Positions 22,325-33,262 of a stretch of 64,000 nucleotides of DNA are shown here, in pieces. The DNA lies in NCBI GenBank assembly GCA_022410635.1, contig JAJVDF010000123.1, positions 1,301,349 through 1,365,348 of the forward strand, in the 5' to 3' direction. Origin of the DNA: Tretioscincus oriximinensis (Eukaryota; Chordata; Lepidosauria; Squamata; Gymnophthalmidae). The number at the start of each line of letters is the position of its first letter. The first letter of the stretch is position 1. Position numbers and translations under genes: made by a program. The notes under the pieces were generated by a model that saw nothing but the letters and a program-made list of their open reading frames with translations, did no database searches and was not told the DNA's origin.

Positions 22325-23188
22325 TGTTGGGATTTCCCCCTGGGACACATATTAGGAATAAAATATATTATTAATATCAAATATATCTGGCTGGATCGAA
22401 GCTACCAAAGTGAGGCCTCTGGGTAATTTTCTTCAAAATTTTCCTTGGTCAAGCTGACCTTTGCTCAAACTCAGGAACTCACTTAATCTCTTTCCTCTCC
22501 CTAGGGGCACCTGTGAATGGTAGCTCCTGTCTATGTCCTTTCTAAACAAAGAAGAAATTAATCCCATTTAATTTCAGGGAAGTCAACTGTTTGCTTTTCT
22601 CCAAGGCAGACTTGACTCCCAATGGGAATCTCATTTTGGCAATGTAGCCTAAAGCTTATCCCTATTGTCCAAAAGGGAAGCCACTATTTACCTTCTTCCC
22701 CTTTCTGTATACTCTGATATCTCTTCTTTGTTTGATATCAATCAAGGGTCATCAGAGACTGGACCCTTGGTATGATTCATCTTCCTGTCAGGATTTGATT
22801 GACAGGGGACCACAATGGTAGCTAAGATCCAGTCATTAGTCACACCACAAACACACACACTTTTCTTCCCCTATTGGTTACTGTACCCAGGCTGCGCCCC
22901 CTTTGGGAGGGGGCATAATGTGTCATATGTGACATCACAGACCCACGTTGGGTATCCTCCGCCCTTTTTACCCCGTCATAAAATTTAACACGCCTTCTGA
23001 TTCTGTAATCAATAAAAGTGGAGACTTTTTGACCCTCTGGAGGACTCCATAACCCTGGGATCCTCCTGAGGCTACTTCTTTCCCAAGTCGTGTTCCCGTG
23101 TGATTNCTGTTACACNTGTCTAGCACTCTGGTTGGGCTGCCTTCTTTGCCATACTGGTGCGGAATAACGAGAAGCAAACCCCGTTACA
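22325..23188 (+). mobile_element. Solo LTR of an endogenous retrovirus-like element, forward
   Basis: An 864-bp unit starts TGTTGGGATTTCC and ends CCCCGTTACA, the TG...CA rule, with a CATC duplication on both sides (22321-22324 and 23189-23192). AATAAAAG near 23013 is a polyadenylation signal. No gag, pol or env lies next to it, so it is a solo LTR left by recombination. A related LTR in reverse is at 25451-26218. Confidence 0.75.
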
Positions 23189-23532
23189 CATCAATAAAAC
23201 TAATTGAGGTTTCAGCACAGGTTCCGAGGGAGATCAACATGGCCTTTTGTCTTAAATCAAGCTACATAAATATAGCAAATCACAGTGTGGAAATGGCTGC
23301 TATGAACAAGCAACCAATCAGGACCAAGGAAAGTCAGACCATTGAATGACTTGTGTTGGGCACATGTAGGGAGCTGGTAGACTTGGAGGCAAAGTGGATT
23401 TTTTTGAATCTTTTTCTTAATGGGTAAATACATAAAAAACTCTGTGTCTTTCCAAGTTTCTTTGTTCTTGGTATGGCTAAAAACATAGCCCCATCATATA
23501 ATCTTCATATAAGAACTCATGAACCACAGAGT

Positions 23533-23885
23533 CTAGCATTCTAAGGTACAATGACCAATTACGGCCCAGAAGATTGGCAGCCTCCAGAGATCAGTGACAC
23601 AAGGAAGGGAAGAAAGAAGTAAGAAAGGAAGGAAGGAAAGAGGGGAGGAAGGGCTGCAAGAATGAGGGGAAGGAAGAATAAAAGATGGAATGGATGAAAG
23701 AAGGGAAAAAGGAAAGAAAGAAAGGAAACAGAAAGAAGAAATGGAAGTAAAAACTGGCAAGTAAAAGAGGGTTGGGAGTGGGCAAGAGAGGGAGGGAGTG
23801 GGTAGAGGCATGGATGAGAGCAAAGGGGAAGAAGAGCTAGAATCCATTGTATCACCAAAACACAATGGGCTAATTCCACTAATAG
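23533..23885 (-). repeat. Dispersed repeat family G with purine-rich body, reverse
   Basis: On the minus strand: AGTGGAATTAGCCCATTGTG, a short hairpin (CCCATTGT...ACAATGG), GATTCTAG, about 230 bases of C/T-rich sequence, then 'tctctggaggctgccaa'. The same order is found at 26828-27255, and head parts at 50560 and 52220. The Ser/Pro/Phe-rich frames are artefacts of the tract. Confidence 0.65.
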
Positions 23886-23960
23886 AGAAATAGGTTGAAA
23901 CTTGGCCTCCAACGTATTTCCCCCTTATTCAACTGAACTTAAATCTATCTAATAGATTCC

Positions 23961-24207
23961 TGGAACACAAATGGCTCAGTTGGCTAAATGCCGGTCTTTC
24001 ATCTGAGAGATTGGGTTCCGAGGTCCTGTGTCGGACATGGACAGGACTGAGTGCCTTCTACTAGGCTGCAGCTCTAACCAACCCANTTATTCAAAAGCAA
24101 GAATTGCAACAAATTGCAATAGACTGCGACAAAAATAACCTTGTAAGCCGTTTTGAGTCCCTTTGGGGTGAGAAAAGCGGAGTAAGAATCCAATTCTTCT
24201 TCTTCTG
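23961..24207 (+). mobile_element. CTT-tailed tRNA SINE, forward, shortened
   Basis: AACACAAATGGCTCAGTTGG head and 'ttgtaagccgttttgagtccc' 3' part with a short CTT tail; the middle is shortened compared with 9649. Confidence 0.82.
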
Positions 24208-25446
24208 TTTATGAAAATCTCCTATTATAAAATGCATATAATCTTATTGAGCTTTTTGATTGGGATATGTTAATTCCATCTCATTTCTAATCTTAGGGCT
24301 ATAAATGCCACTGCTTATGTAACCAAAAGTCGTGTTTGCATATAAGTGATAGTAAGAGCCATGAAGGGAAAATTTCTTGGTGTTTCAAATCTTATAGTAG
24401 ACTGTAATATACCGTATATGAATGCTGTCTTTTATTCTTCAGGTATCTGCATTGTATATGATGCAAATGCAATTGGAAGCAACAGGAATAATTATTTCTA
24501 TTAACCTCTAGGTTTTGCTTACAAACAGATGTCATGAGCCACTGTTGATGAACATTAAAAGCCTATGCTACTGCTCAAATGCATTAATTAATCCTGAANG
24601 TGAGACCTGAAAAGGCCTGTAAATTTATTTTGGTCTTCTTAAAAACCTTTTTCCTTTATACCTTCTCTCCTAGACTGTATGCTGTTTGTTAACTGTCAAA
24701 TTCCTGCATTCTGTTTATCTTCTGTTTATCCTCTAAAAGGTGTGTGGAGTCAACATTTTACTGTGCGCTCTTTGAGTAAATATTGCATTGCTAATGCATC
24801 CTAGCCAGGACATATATCTGAGTTCAGAGGTCCAGGGCTATCTTAATAAATTGTGGGCTTGATCACACACATGCTTTCAAGTGGTCTCTAGTCCAAAACT
24901 AGATACATAAGAAAGTTAAACAGTTTTTTCCTGGTTTTCAGTCCAATTCTTCAAGACTGAAGATGTTTTAAGAGAATGTGTATGATCAAACCTTTCGTAA
25001 GTTGGGAACACTGCAGTGGCATGTCTGCCTCCTTAGTGTGTTGTACGGAGATTGGGATTGAAAGTGGAAATGGCTCTTCTTTTTCTAAGTTCTCTTTTGT
25101 TTTCCAATTCAGGTTAGCTTGGGAAATGTTTGTTCCAAATCAGCTGCAGATTGGATCTTGGCTGGGTGTACCTTACTCCAGCAACAGTATTCCACAGTTA
25201 GACAAAGAAGAGTAAAATCAAATATTTTTTCCTGCCTTCCTCCTTCAGAACAAATTACAAAGAAAATTGTTATGGTGACTTGAAGCAGTGGTAGCAGAAA
25301 GCTTTATGTTCAGATACTACAGGTGTGTCCAGACAGGGCAAATAACCCACTTGCAAGGTGAATTAGAATTGCATTTACCAAACAAGATTATTATATAAAC
25401 TGACAGATTTTAGGGTTTGGATCTGATATTCTTGGAATATTGGTTA
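24208..25446. other. Intergenic; nothing recognised
   Basis: No repeat or exon recognised. Short ORFs lack support. Confidence 0.4.
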
Positions 25447-25450
25447 ACCA

Positions 25451-26218
25451 GGTAACGGGGGTTCGCTTTCCACGTTATTAGATGCCTTACAGAGATCAAA
25501 GGCAGCTTGGTCCGAAGTAGATAGACACGTGTAACAGGAATCACACGGGAAGCACAACTTGAATCAGGAAGCAATTTCAGGAGATCCATGGGTCATGGAG
25601 TCCTCCAGAGCTGCCATGTGTCATGGCTTTTATTGACTCAAATCAGAAGGCGTGTATCAAAGATTATGACGTCCAAGGGGTAGGTACAGCACACGTGGGT
25701 CAAAGCGGAGCCAGGTTGTGACACNTGTGTGACNTGTTTCTCTCNTCCCAAGGAGGTGCAGCCTGGTCAGGAAATGCCAAATATGGTATGGTGTTGAGAT
25801 ACAAGATGGACCCTCTTATCCATTATTTGCCTTAGCTATTATTCCTAAGAACAGGAACCCAGTGACTCACCCACAGGATAAATGGTCTTAATGGTTTTAA
25901 TTGGTTTATCTCCAGGCCACTATCAGGCTGATGTCTTCAGCCCAGGTGCACAGCCTGGTCAAACAAGAGATAGCTCCTTTGCCATAATGGAAGTCATTAA
26001 TCCATCCAGACTAGTATGGTTTCTGGAGCAAGATGTGCCTTTAGGGCAGGAAGGGTGATTAGGTTGTTCCTGTTTACTCATGGGGCTGGTGTTGACCAGA
26101 GATTTTTCCCAAAATTTCCATACAGGCCTGCTTTGGCTAGCAGAGGTCAATCCAAGTACATTTTATATTAAATATATTAATGCNAATTAATATATGTCGT
26201 ATATGACTATCCCCAACA
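25451..26218 (-). mobile_element. Solo LTR, reverse, same family as 22325
   Basis: On the minus strand the unit starts TGTTGGGGATAG at 26218 and ends CCCCGTTAC near 25451. ACCA occurs on both sides (25447-25450 and 26219-26222). It is about 768 bp and diverged from the forward copy, with reversed TTTATTGA (polyadenylation signal) near 25630. Its different target duplication shows an independent insertion. Confidence 0.7.
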
Positions 26219-26275
26219 ACCAGGAATAACAGCTATTGACTGCTATATAGAGTTATTGCAGAGATGTGATGTGTA

Positions 26276-26395
26276 GATAGTTTGCTTACTGTGCCTGGAT
26301 ATTCTGGAATAAACCACTGTCTGGTATTGCTTTGTTCTGGAATATCCATTCTTTAGTCTAGAAAATCCAGCAAATTAAGTGGTATCCAGTTTCAG
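26276..26395. mobile_element. MITE family E, degraded copy
   Basis: 'tggatattctggaataaacc' and 'tgctttgttctggaatatcc' in the order seen at 45214-45362. Confidence 0.6.
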
Positions 26396-26827
26396 CTTCA
26401 CTGAGCCATGCTCACTGACTCAATGAGCATCTCTCTTACACTTTTATGAAATTATCCTGTAATATTTCTTGCAATTTCACAGAAAAGCATCATAGGACTA
26501 TTTTTAAAAGTTAATAGATAGACAGAACCCAAACATTCATTTACTACAGAAACTCTAACCCGGATATTATGTTCAATGTCCATCATACCCCTTTTTAGTG
26601 GAATGGTTTACAATTTACCTTTATCAGCCATTTATGGGTAATCCTATTGCCTGTTGAACCATTCCCTTCTTTCAGTCTTCATTTCATTCTGAAGCAGCCT
26701 TTTTCCTTTCTCTCTAATCTCTGTTGCCTTCTGACATTCTAGGAGGGTTATTCTGAAACTTCACCTTTACTCACCGTGTGATGCAAACTCAGCCATGCAT
26801 AGGTCACACTTCTGATTTATATGAAGT

Positions 26828-27255
26828 GGAATTAGCCCGTTGCATTACAGTAACATAACGGGTTCTAGTCCCTCCTCCCTCTTGCTCCATCTATGCCTGC
26901 ACCCACTCCCTCCCTCCCTTGACCCCTCCCTTTCACTTGCTGCTTCTTTGTTTCATTCTTTCTCTCTTTCCATTTTCCTTTCATCCTTTGTTTTTCATCT
27001 TTCTCCCCCTCCAATTTTCTTTCCTCTCTCCCTTTGTTCTTCTATTNCTTTTTTCTTTTCCCTCCCAGTGCTGGACCCAGTAGTGGAGTACCACTTCTCA
27101 CANATTTCCACCCAAAGAACAGCCTGTTTGTTACTTCCCTCTGTTTTATTCCCAAGACACTGATCTCTGGAGGCTGCCAAAGTTCCATACCTCACAATTG
27201 GTCTCTGGAAGATGCCAAAGTCCGGAGCCCTGTCATCGGTCATACCTCGGAGTGT
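26828..27255 (+). repeat. Dispersed repeat family G with pyrimidine body, forward
   Basis: GTGGAATTAGCCCGTTGCAT, hairpin CCCGTT...AACGGG, TTCTAG, then about 200 bases of C/T, then 'ctctggaggctgccaaag'. Compared with the copy at 23533-23885 the stem differs but still pairs. Confidence 0.65.
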
Positions 27256-27639
27256 TGAACTCTCCTATGTGCCTTTTATTATATGGACATGTATTTAAAT
27301 TGTAGACACTTTGATAGTGTAGGGTAAAGACATCCATCTCAATTTGAGCTCAATTCTTGGTTACTCCAAAGTTGACTGTCATTAAAAAACAGGCCATTCC
27401 ATTACAGGAAAACTGACAGCAACGTCTAAGTAGATAGGCCAAGATGATGGTCAACAACAGTGGTGCTCCTAACAGTGTCTCTAGACTGTGAAAATATTAA
27501 AAAATAGAAAAACAAAGCATAGAAAAAGCAAAGAAGAGAAAAAAGGAAATATCAGTTACTTAACGATTAACTGATTGGATCTGGTTTTGCGTTGTAAAAC
27601 AAAACCTCAGAAGGAAACCAGTTCAGTGAAATTTGGAGG

Positions 27640-27880
27640 CCAAGCGTATCAATGGTTAATAGAATGGATGCCTAAGTACTGCCTCTGGGTTGGACGGAGT
27701 GACACACAGGGTTCCTCTAAATGCTATTTGCGGGGAGTTGGATGTAGGTGAACTGCCACTTACCTTCTCCTTTGGCTTGAGAGTGCTACTAGGTGCAATT
27801 AGTGTGCCATTGTGTGAGACAGAATACTAGACTGAATGACCTATGGCCTAATTCTGCATAGGTTCTCTTGTAGCCTTCTG
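27640..27880 (+). mobile_element. LINE 3' end, forward (CR1/L2 type)
   Basis: 'atagaatggatgcctaagta...tgcctctgg' and 'tgtgtgagacagaatactag' match the copies at 28530 and 37110. Confidence 0.7.
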
Positions 27881-28529
27881 ATATTGATTATCATCAGCAT
27901 CAGTCTACAATACATTTTGTCTTGAAGCACCCTCTGAAGAATGAAAATGATTCCAAGAATTACAGCTGATTCTTTGCTGAGTAGATTATTACCTCAATGA
28001 GCATCCCAGGCTTTATCAAGCCATGCTAAGTTGGGAGTGACAACTGAGGCAAGGGCTTTTAATTAGATAACATGGTATTCACTGGAGCCATAGTGGTGAG
28101 GTAGTGACTTCTGGTAGTGCTTCCTGGAGAACCGCTAAAATGGGTCTCCCAGAGGTATCATTCCCCCCCCCCCGAGACATCTGTTCAAATCCATCCTAAC
28201 AACTGTATGCATAAATGGTCTTGAGAAGCACCAATTGATGCAAGACCCATTGGAAAGCTTTTTGCCCAAAGATACATTCACGAATTCGGAGGGTAGGGGA
28301 AGATTAGGAAGAGTCAGCATAGGCAGGTGGGATTCCCCACTTCTCAAAATCTGTCCCTTCACATGAAGATTCTAAGCTAGAAAATGCTGGTTAGAGATGG
28401 AATGAGAATACGAGGGTCATGCGCTACCCTGTGTAAAGCACTTTTGACATTTTGTTGTTGTTGTTATGTCTATGTGGATACACCCTCAGTGGGACAAATA
28501 CTGGAAATCTTCACCCAGTGCTGTAGTTA
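27881..28529. other. Intergenic; nothing recognised
   Basis: A C10 run at about 28165 and a (GTT)5 at about 28453 only. Confidence 0.4.
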
Positions 28530-29085
28530 GTTTACTACGTGAAGCTTGCTCTGTTGGAATCCAGCTGCAACGCCTGGGATTCTTCACCCTCGAAAGACGA
28601 NGTTTGAAAGGTGATCTGATTGAAATGTATAAAATCATGCATGGGATGGATAATGTAAATAGAAAAAAATGTTTTCTCTATCACACAACAGTAGGACCAT
28701 GGGGCATTCCTTGAAACTGATGGGCAGAAGAGTGAGGACACACAAGGGGAAGTATGTTTTTCACCCAGTAGGTCATCGGCCTTTGGAATTTACTTCCAGA
28801 AGAGGTAGTGGTAGCTAACATCCTGGAAAGCTTTAAGTGAAGATTAGACAATTTCATGGACACCAAGGATATAAATAGCTACTAGAATGGATGTCTTGAT
28901 GCTGCCTCTGAGATGGAGCAACAGATNGTATTATTGAAATAACATTTGTAGGGCGTCAAGAACAGGTGCATATTTTGCCTTCTTCTTTTCAGACTGCCCA
29001 GGTGCAATTGGTGGGCCACTGTGTGAGACAGAATGCTGGACTTGTTGGGCTCTGGCCCGATTCAGCACGGCTCCTCTTATGTTCT
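28530..29085 (+). mobile_element. LINE 3' end with decayed reverse-transcriptase C-terminus, forward
   Basis: A frame reads RLGFFTLERR-x-LKGDLIEMYKIMHG, the C-terminal motif of CR1/L2-like ORF2 (compare SLRKRRLRGNLIAAYKYLKG at 55429). It then passes stops into the 3' UTR 'tggtgggccactgtgtgaga' and ends 'ttatgttctta'. Dead copy. Confidence 0.75.
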
Positions 29086-29094
29086 TAATTTATC

Positions 29095-29560
29095 CAAAGT
29101 TAGCCCTCAGAAATAAAGTTTTGCAAATGCTAGAGTCAGTTAATTTAGGACTGTCATAGCATGCACTAGTATGCCATTTGCCTGTTGCTCTATCCCATAG
29201 AGGCAGTATCAACAGATCCATACTAATGGCAATAACGTACTTGGGTTCCATGAATTCATCTAACCCTATCTTCAAGCTATCCAAGCTGTCAGCTACCACC
29301 ACCTCTTCTGGAAGTAAATTCCATACACCAGTGAGTTTTGGGGTGCAAAAATACTTTTCCTTGTCTAACCCAACTTTTCTGTGCCTAAGTCTCAAAAAAT
29401 GCCCCCTGGTCCAAGTGTTGTGTGATAGAGGAAATATTTTTTTCTCTATTCACCTGATCCACCCCATGTGTGATTTTGTACACTTCAGTCAGATCACCTC
29501 TTAAACATCACAGCCTGATTTTGTAAGAGCTCCTTGATCATTCTTGTTGCCCTTTTTGGC
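29095..29560 (-). mobile_element. LINE 3' end, reverse, next to a forward copy
   Basis: Minus-strand frame contains LRHRKVGLDKEKYFCTPKL and GVWNLLPEEVVVADSLDSLK, the same ORF2 C-terminal region as 28530-29085. The two copies are head-to-tail inverted. Confidence 0.72.
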
Positions 29561-29609
29561 ACCTTCTCCAAAGAGGGGACTTTTTCAAATCCATAAAGGT
29601 TCAACGCTC

Positions 29610-29815
29610 TAAGCCCATCTAAAGCTCCTATATTAAGCCCACNTATTAAGATCTCAAGAAGACCTTCTGGTAGTTCCTCCTGTTGCAGAGATGCTAGGGG
29701 TAGGGGCACCTGGGAGGGCTTTCTCTGTGGTGGCCCCCACACTCTGGACGGAGGCTTGCCATGTACATCCATTGCATAGGTTTGCTGCCTGCTAAAAACA
29801 TCCCACTTCACCCAG
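29610..29815 (+). mobile_element. LINE-like fragment
   Basis: 'ggggcacctgggagggctttctctgtggtggcccccacactctgg' resembles the segment at 53720-53830 upstream of an (AAATA) LINE 3' end. Truncated. Confidence 0.5.
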
Positions 29816-29864
29816 GCTTTTGACTCTTAAATAGCTCCCACTGCATTCTTATGCGTCCTTCCAG

Positions 29865-30041
29865 GCCCTGTCCCCACTGAGNCTTATTATGGGCTGTACC
29901 TCTGGACAGAGCTTGGCCATCCACATGTCAGTGTAGGCTATGGCAGGCCCCATTCGGGGCCTGCCATAGTTTACACTAAAATGTAAATGGCAGGCTCCTA
30001 TTCTGGGATATAACCCATAATAAGGCTCAGTGGGGACTGTT
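29865..30041. mobile_element. Palindromic MITE, family B copy 2
   Basis: GTCCCCACTGAGNCTTATTA on the left pairs with TAATAAGGCTCAGTGGGGAC on the right; the centre GGCCCCATTCGGGGCC is itself palindromic. It lies immediately before the CpG-rich SLC13A3 promoter. Confidence 0.8.
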
Positions 30042-30059
30042 TCGCTCATGACTCCCACC

Positions 30060-30720
30060 TTCCCTACACCTTTCCCCGCATCCTACTTGGGGGTGGGGGG
30101 CTGGGGGAGGGTCGACTCGAGCAAGCCAGGGAGGTCGCCGGCCCGGGGGATCAGGGACCGTCCAAGCGACGGGGGCAAAGGAGTGTGGACCCGAGGGCGC
30201 CCCCACGTCAAGGTCAAACTCCCGGGCGGCGGGTCCCGTCCTGGGGCGGCCGACGGAAGAAGAACTTCTCTCCGGGTCTCTGGGCGCCAGGGGGTCGCCG
30301 CTTCCGCTGAACGTCCCCCCGGGGCTCACGTCGAGCATGCTGCTCGGATGCTGGAGGCGGGAACTGGCCACGCTCCGCCGCGCCCCGAGTTCGAGGCCTG
30401 GGCCGCCCCCAGGGAAGCGTCCTGCCCCCTCTGCCCTCCTCCCCCCCGGGATAAAACGGCGCCCGGCGCCGCAGCCAACCTTTCTCGTCCTCCGGCGGTT
30501 CCCTCCTCCTCCTCGGGGCTCCTTGTCCGGTGATGGCAGCGCTGGGCGCCTTGGTGAAGAAAGTGTGGAGTATCCGCCGCTACCTGGTGCTCCTCTGCAC
30601 CCCGCTGGGGCTGCTGCCCGTCCTCTTCAGCCTGCCCCCCAAGGTAATCGCGTGTCCAGGACCCCCACGCTGGACCGCCTGGCAGCCCCGTCGGTCCTCT
30701 GGGCAAACTCCGGCGCTCTG
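30060..30720 (+). promoter_or_regulatory. SLC13A3: CpG-island promoter of SLC13A3
   Basis: GC content and CpG density rise sharply here against AT-rich surroundings. GGGATAAAACGG at 30449-30460 is a TATA-like box about 80 bases before the start codon, so transcription likely starts near 30480. GGGGTGGGGGG and GCCCCGCC-like boxes are compatible with Sp1 binding. The island spans exon 1 and ends in early intron 1. Confidence 0.65.
30533..30643 (+). CDS. SLC13A3: SLC13A3 coding exon 1 (Na+/dicarboxylate cotransporter NaDC3)
   Basis: 37 codons from ATG at 30533 to AAG|GTAATC at 30643/30644, phase 0. The peptide MAALGALVKKVW...LFSLPPK matches the remembered N-terminus of human SLC13A3 (MAALAAAAKKVW...FALPPK) closely, including length. 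It holds the short basic cytosolic start (KKVWSIRR) and the first transmembrane helix (YLVLLCTPLGLLPVLF). NaDC3 takes up succinate, alpha-ketoglutarate and N-acetylaspartate with Na+ at the plasma membrane of kidney, liver and glia. The next exon is 20.9 kb away. The CpG island supports this start. Confidence 0.93.
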
Positions 30721-30851
30721 CAAACCCCGGGCAGGAGGGCAAAGCGCCCTTTCCTTCCTGGAGGTGGAGGAGAAGAGATGAATCAGCCTGTCCTGTGGCT
30801 TCTGTCAAAAATCAGAAGTCAGGAGTCTCATCTGGTTCTTCTGGTTCTTCT

Positions 30852-30984
30852 GGTTCTTCTTCTTCTTCTTCTTCTTCTTCTTCTTCTTCTTCTTCTTCTT
30901 CTTCTTCTTCTTCTTCTTCTTCTTCTTCTTCTTCTTCTTCTTCTTCTTCTTCTTCTTCTTCTTCTTCTTCCTCCTCCTTCTTCC

Positions 30985-31037
<53 letters not shown>

Positions 31038-31116
31038 TTCCTCTTCCTCTTCCTCTTCCTCCTCTTCTTCTTCCTCTTCTTCCTCTTCTTCCTCTTCTTC
31101 TTTCCTGTTCCTTCTT
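30852..31116. repeat. Long (TTC)n tract in SLC13A3 intron 1
   Basis: About 38 uninterrupted TTC units (30855-30970) followed by about 145 bases of TTC/CCT interrupted repeat. TTC is on the coding strand, GAA on the template. It starts about 210 bases after exon 1. Poly-Ser, Leu and Phe frames are artefacts. Confidence 0.95.
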
Positions 31117-31479
31117 TCCCCCACCTCCTGCTTCTTATCCTGCATCCATTAAGGTTCCTGGGACTTTATCAGTTGAAAGATAAAGAAAATCAGAGAAAGA
31201 GAAAGAAAATCAACCACTGACTTTAGCAGAAATAAAGATGTCACCATACAAAGTTGAACTTTTGGGAAGTGCGTGGGCAAAGATGAAACTCCTAAAGCCT
31301 TAATAAAAAACAATGCAGATATGATTTGCTGAAATTGCAGTCATCTTCAGATGAGGTTTCTTTTTTCAACTTCCCACTATCCAGGAATTCTCAAATTACA
31401 GATATTTCCAGGTGGTCTCCCCTCCTTCCTGCTGGCCTGTCATAATTTCTGTGATCAGACAAGATTGAGTATGCAGATG

Positions 31480-31620
31480 GCCTAAAGTTACCTGGTGGCT
31501 GTGTAGACACATTTAGGCTTAGCAGATACAGAAATGGTTTTTGGGAGAAGTATCAAGATGGGATTGAACCCTTTGTCTTCCAGACATTTGCTCTGCCATC
31601 AAGCTGCAGCCCCTTCTTTA
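31480..31620 (-). mobile_element. Worn GTT-tailed SINE, reverse
   Basis: 'acagaaatggtttttgggag' and 'ttccagacatttgctctgcc...ctgcagcccc' match the tRNA-head half of the copy at 8703. Confidence 0.55.
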
Positions 31621-31714
31621 TCATATAGTATCTCAAGGAAAACCTACTGTCCACTATATTTACACCCTCCTTTCATCAAGAGCCTACCAGTCCTTCTAGT
31701 GTGATCTTCTACAT

Positions 31715-31850
31715 TTTTGTTGATGTTGTATACCGCTGAGTCATTGCCACCTCCTGGTTGACTCCATCGGCATCTCAAAGCTATTTTCTTTGCAGAGGTT
31801 TAGAAGTGATCCAGCAGCATTCTGCTTTTCAGATAGTTTGCCTCAATGGC
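31715..31850 (-). mobile_element. GTT-tailed SINE fragment, reverse
   Basis: TTTTTGTTGATGTTGTATAC then 'tgagtcattgccacctcctggttgactcca', the body of this SINE family. Confidence 0.6.
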
Positions 31851-32048
31851 TACAGGCACTTGTTTTTATTATGAGGATTTTTATTATGTTTGCTTTAATG
31901 TGGGTTGGTATAGTAATTCCTCCACAGTCTTAAAACTAACAAGACTAGTAACTGGTTTAATAAGATGTCATTTCTTACACTGTTTTTCTATTCATATTGA
32001 GGGCCCTATGTATGACCTTCTATACTAGCATATTATGTTGAGATCCTT

Positions 32049-32095
32049 GATCATTTATTTATTTATTTATTTATTTGTTTATTTGTTTATTTGCT
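32049..32095. repeat. (ATTT)n/(GTTT)n microsatellite
   Basis: About eleven TTTA/TTTG units. Confidence 0.88.
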
Positions 32096-32199
32096 CTTCA
32101 ATCGAACCTATATCCAGAGGGATCAGGATACAAGATACAGAATCAACATATTAAAGCAAAAGTTTCTGAAAATAGGGAAGTGAAGGATGTTTCTTCAGG

Positions 32200-32295
32200 T
32201 ATAAAAAAATGTATTTTTGCTTTTATTGTTGGCTACCCTGAGGCCTTCGGGTATAGAATGGGATATAATTATAAATAAAAAAAAATAAAATAAAA
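32200..32295 (+). mobile_element. LINE 3' terminus with AAATA tail
   Basis: 'ttttattgttggctaccctg', 'ggccttcgggtatag' and 'tataaataaaa' form a conserved terminus also seen at 33175, 41560, 53965, 56870, 57250 and 58133. Confidence 0.7.
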
Positions 32296-32831
32296 TGGTG
32301 CACAGTTGCACAAGATGGCAAATTGTGAGAGCAAGCATCCAGAAAGATTTTATGAATGTATACAGTGGTGATGCTTGATGAACCTCAAAGGAGAGGTTAT
32401 TCCTTAATCTGAGGGCTACCACTGAGAAGACCCTACCTAAGCAGTTATCATGACTTCTATTACAGCTGAATACTGGTGGNCCCATTATTCTCAAAGCATA
32501 GTCCTTATGCTGTTCAATTCAAGAAATTTTATACTAGTTTATCAGGAAAGAGTACCAATAGAAGCTGAAGCCCCCAAGAGTGCAAGACTGCTGGCAGATG
32601 GTAAAAGGAAAATGTGCATTCAGGGTAACATTGCAGGACTAGCTCAGGTACTTACATGTTGCTCCTGCAGTGGCATTTGCAAACATCCAGGTATTTCAAT
32701 TATGTGGAAAACCTCCTGTTTGTAGCTCTCAACAGCAAATGGAGTGGGAAGGGAACCCTGAGGGGGGTTCCCATAGTCCCCCCCCCCCCCGGGTGCATCA
32801 GCCACCCTAATTTTATTTTTTAGTCAATTTC

Positions 32832-33074
32832 GGAGAAATAGCCGTGTTAGTCTAGCAGAAAGTCCAGCAAAGGAGCTAGCAGCACTTTGAGACTAACTTG
32901 AGAAAAGTGGTTGGCATAAGCTTTCGTAGACAGGTCTACTTCTTCAGATGCTGAGNGACTAATGCTAGGGTCAGGTATTTATAGGAAAATGTGTATGGGA
33001 GAAGATGCCTGTCTACGAAAGCTTATGCCAACCACTTTTCTCAAGTTAGTCTCAAAGTGCTGCTAGCTCCTTTG
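32832..33074. mobile_element. Fold-back MITE, family A copy 2
   Basis: Left arm from GAGAAATAGCCGTGTTAGTC and right arm ending GCTAGCTCCTTTG are inverted copies; a unique centre of about 60 bases includes an N at 32956. Nearly identical to copy 1 at 304-486, with a longer centre. Confidence 0.8.
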
Positions 33075-33174
33075 CTTTATTTTTTAGAAGATCTTTGAAG
33101 ACTCCCTTCTTTAACTTTCCTTTGGTTGAAGAAATGCTGTTTTCTTTCTCACCCTCAGATACTGTTTTAATACA

Positions 33175-33262
33175 TCAATTTTGTATTTTTGCTTTTATTG
33201 TTGACTGNCCTGAGACCTTCGGGTATAGGGTGTGGTATAAGTATAAATAAATAAATGATTTG
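33175..33262 (+). mobile_element. LINE 3' terminus
   Basis: 'ttttgtatttttgcttttat', 'gagaccttcgggtatagggt', then TAAATAAATAAAT. Confidence 0.7.

Noticed and set aside
30337..31220. Open frames of 141-271 codons around SLC13A3 exon 1
   Set aside because: They run through CpG-island DNA and the TTC repeat; the Leu/Ser/Phe runs are repeat translation. The true coding part is only 30533-30643.
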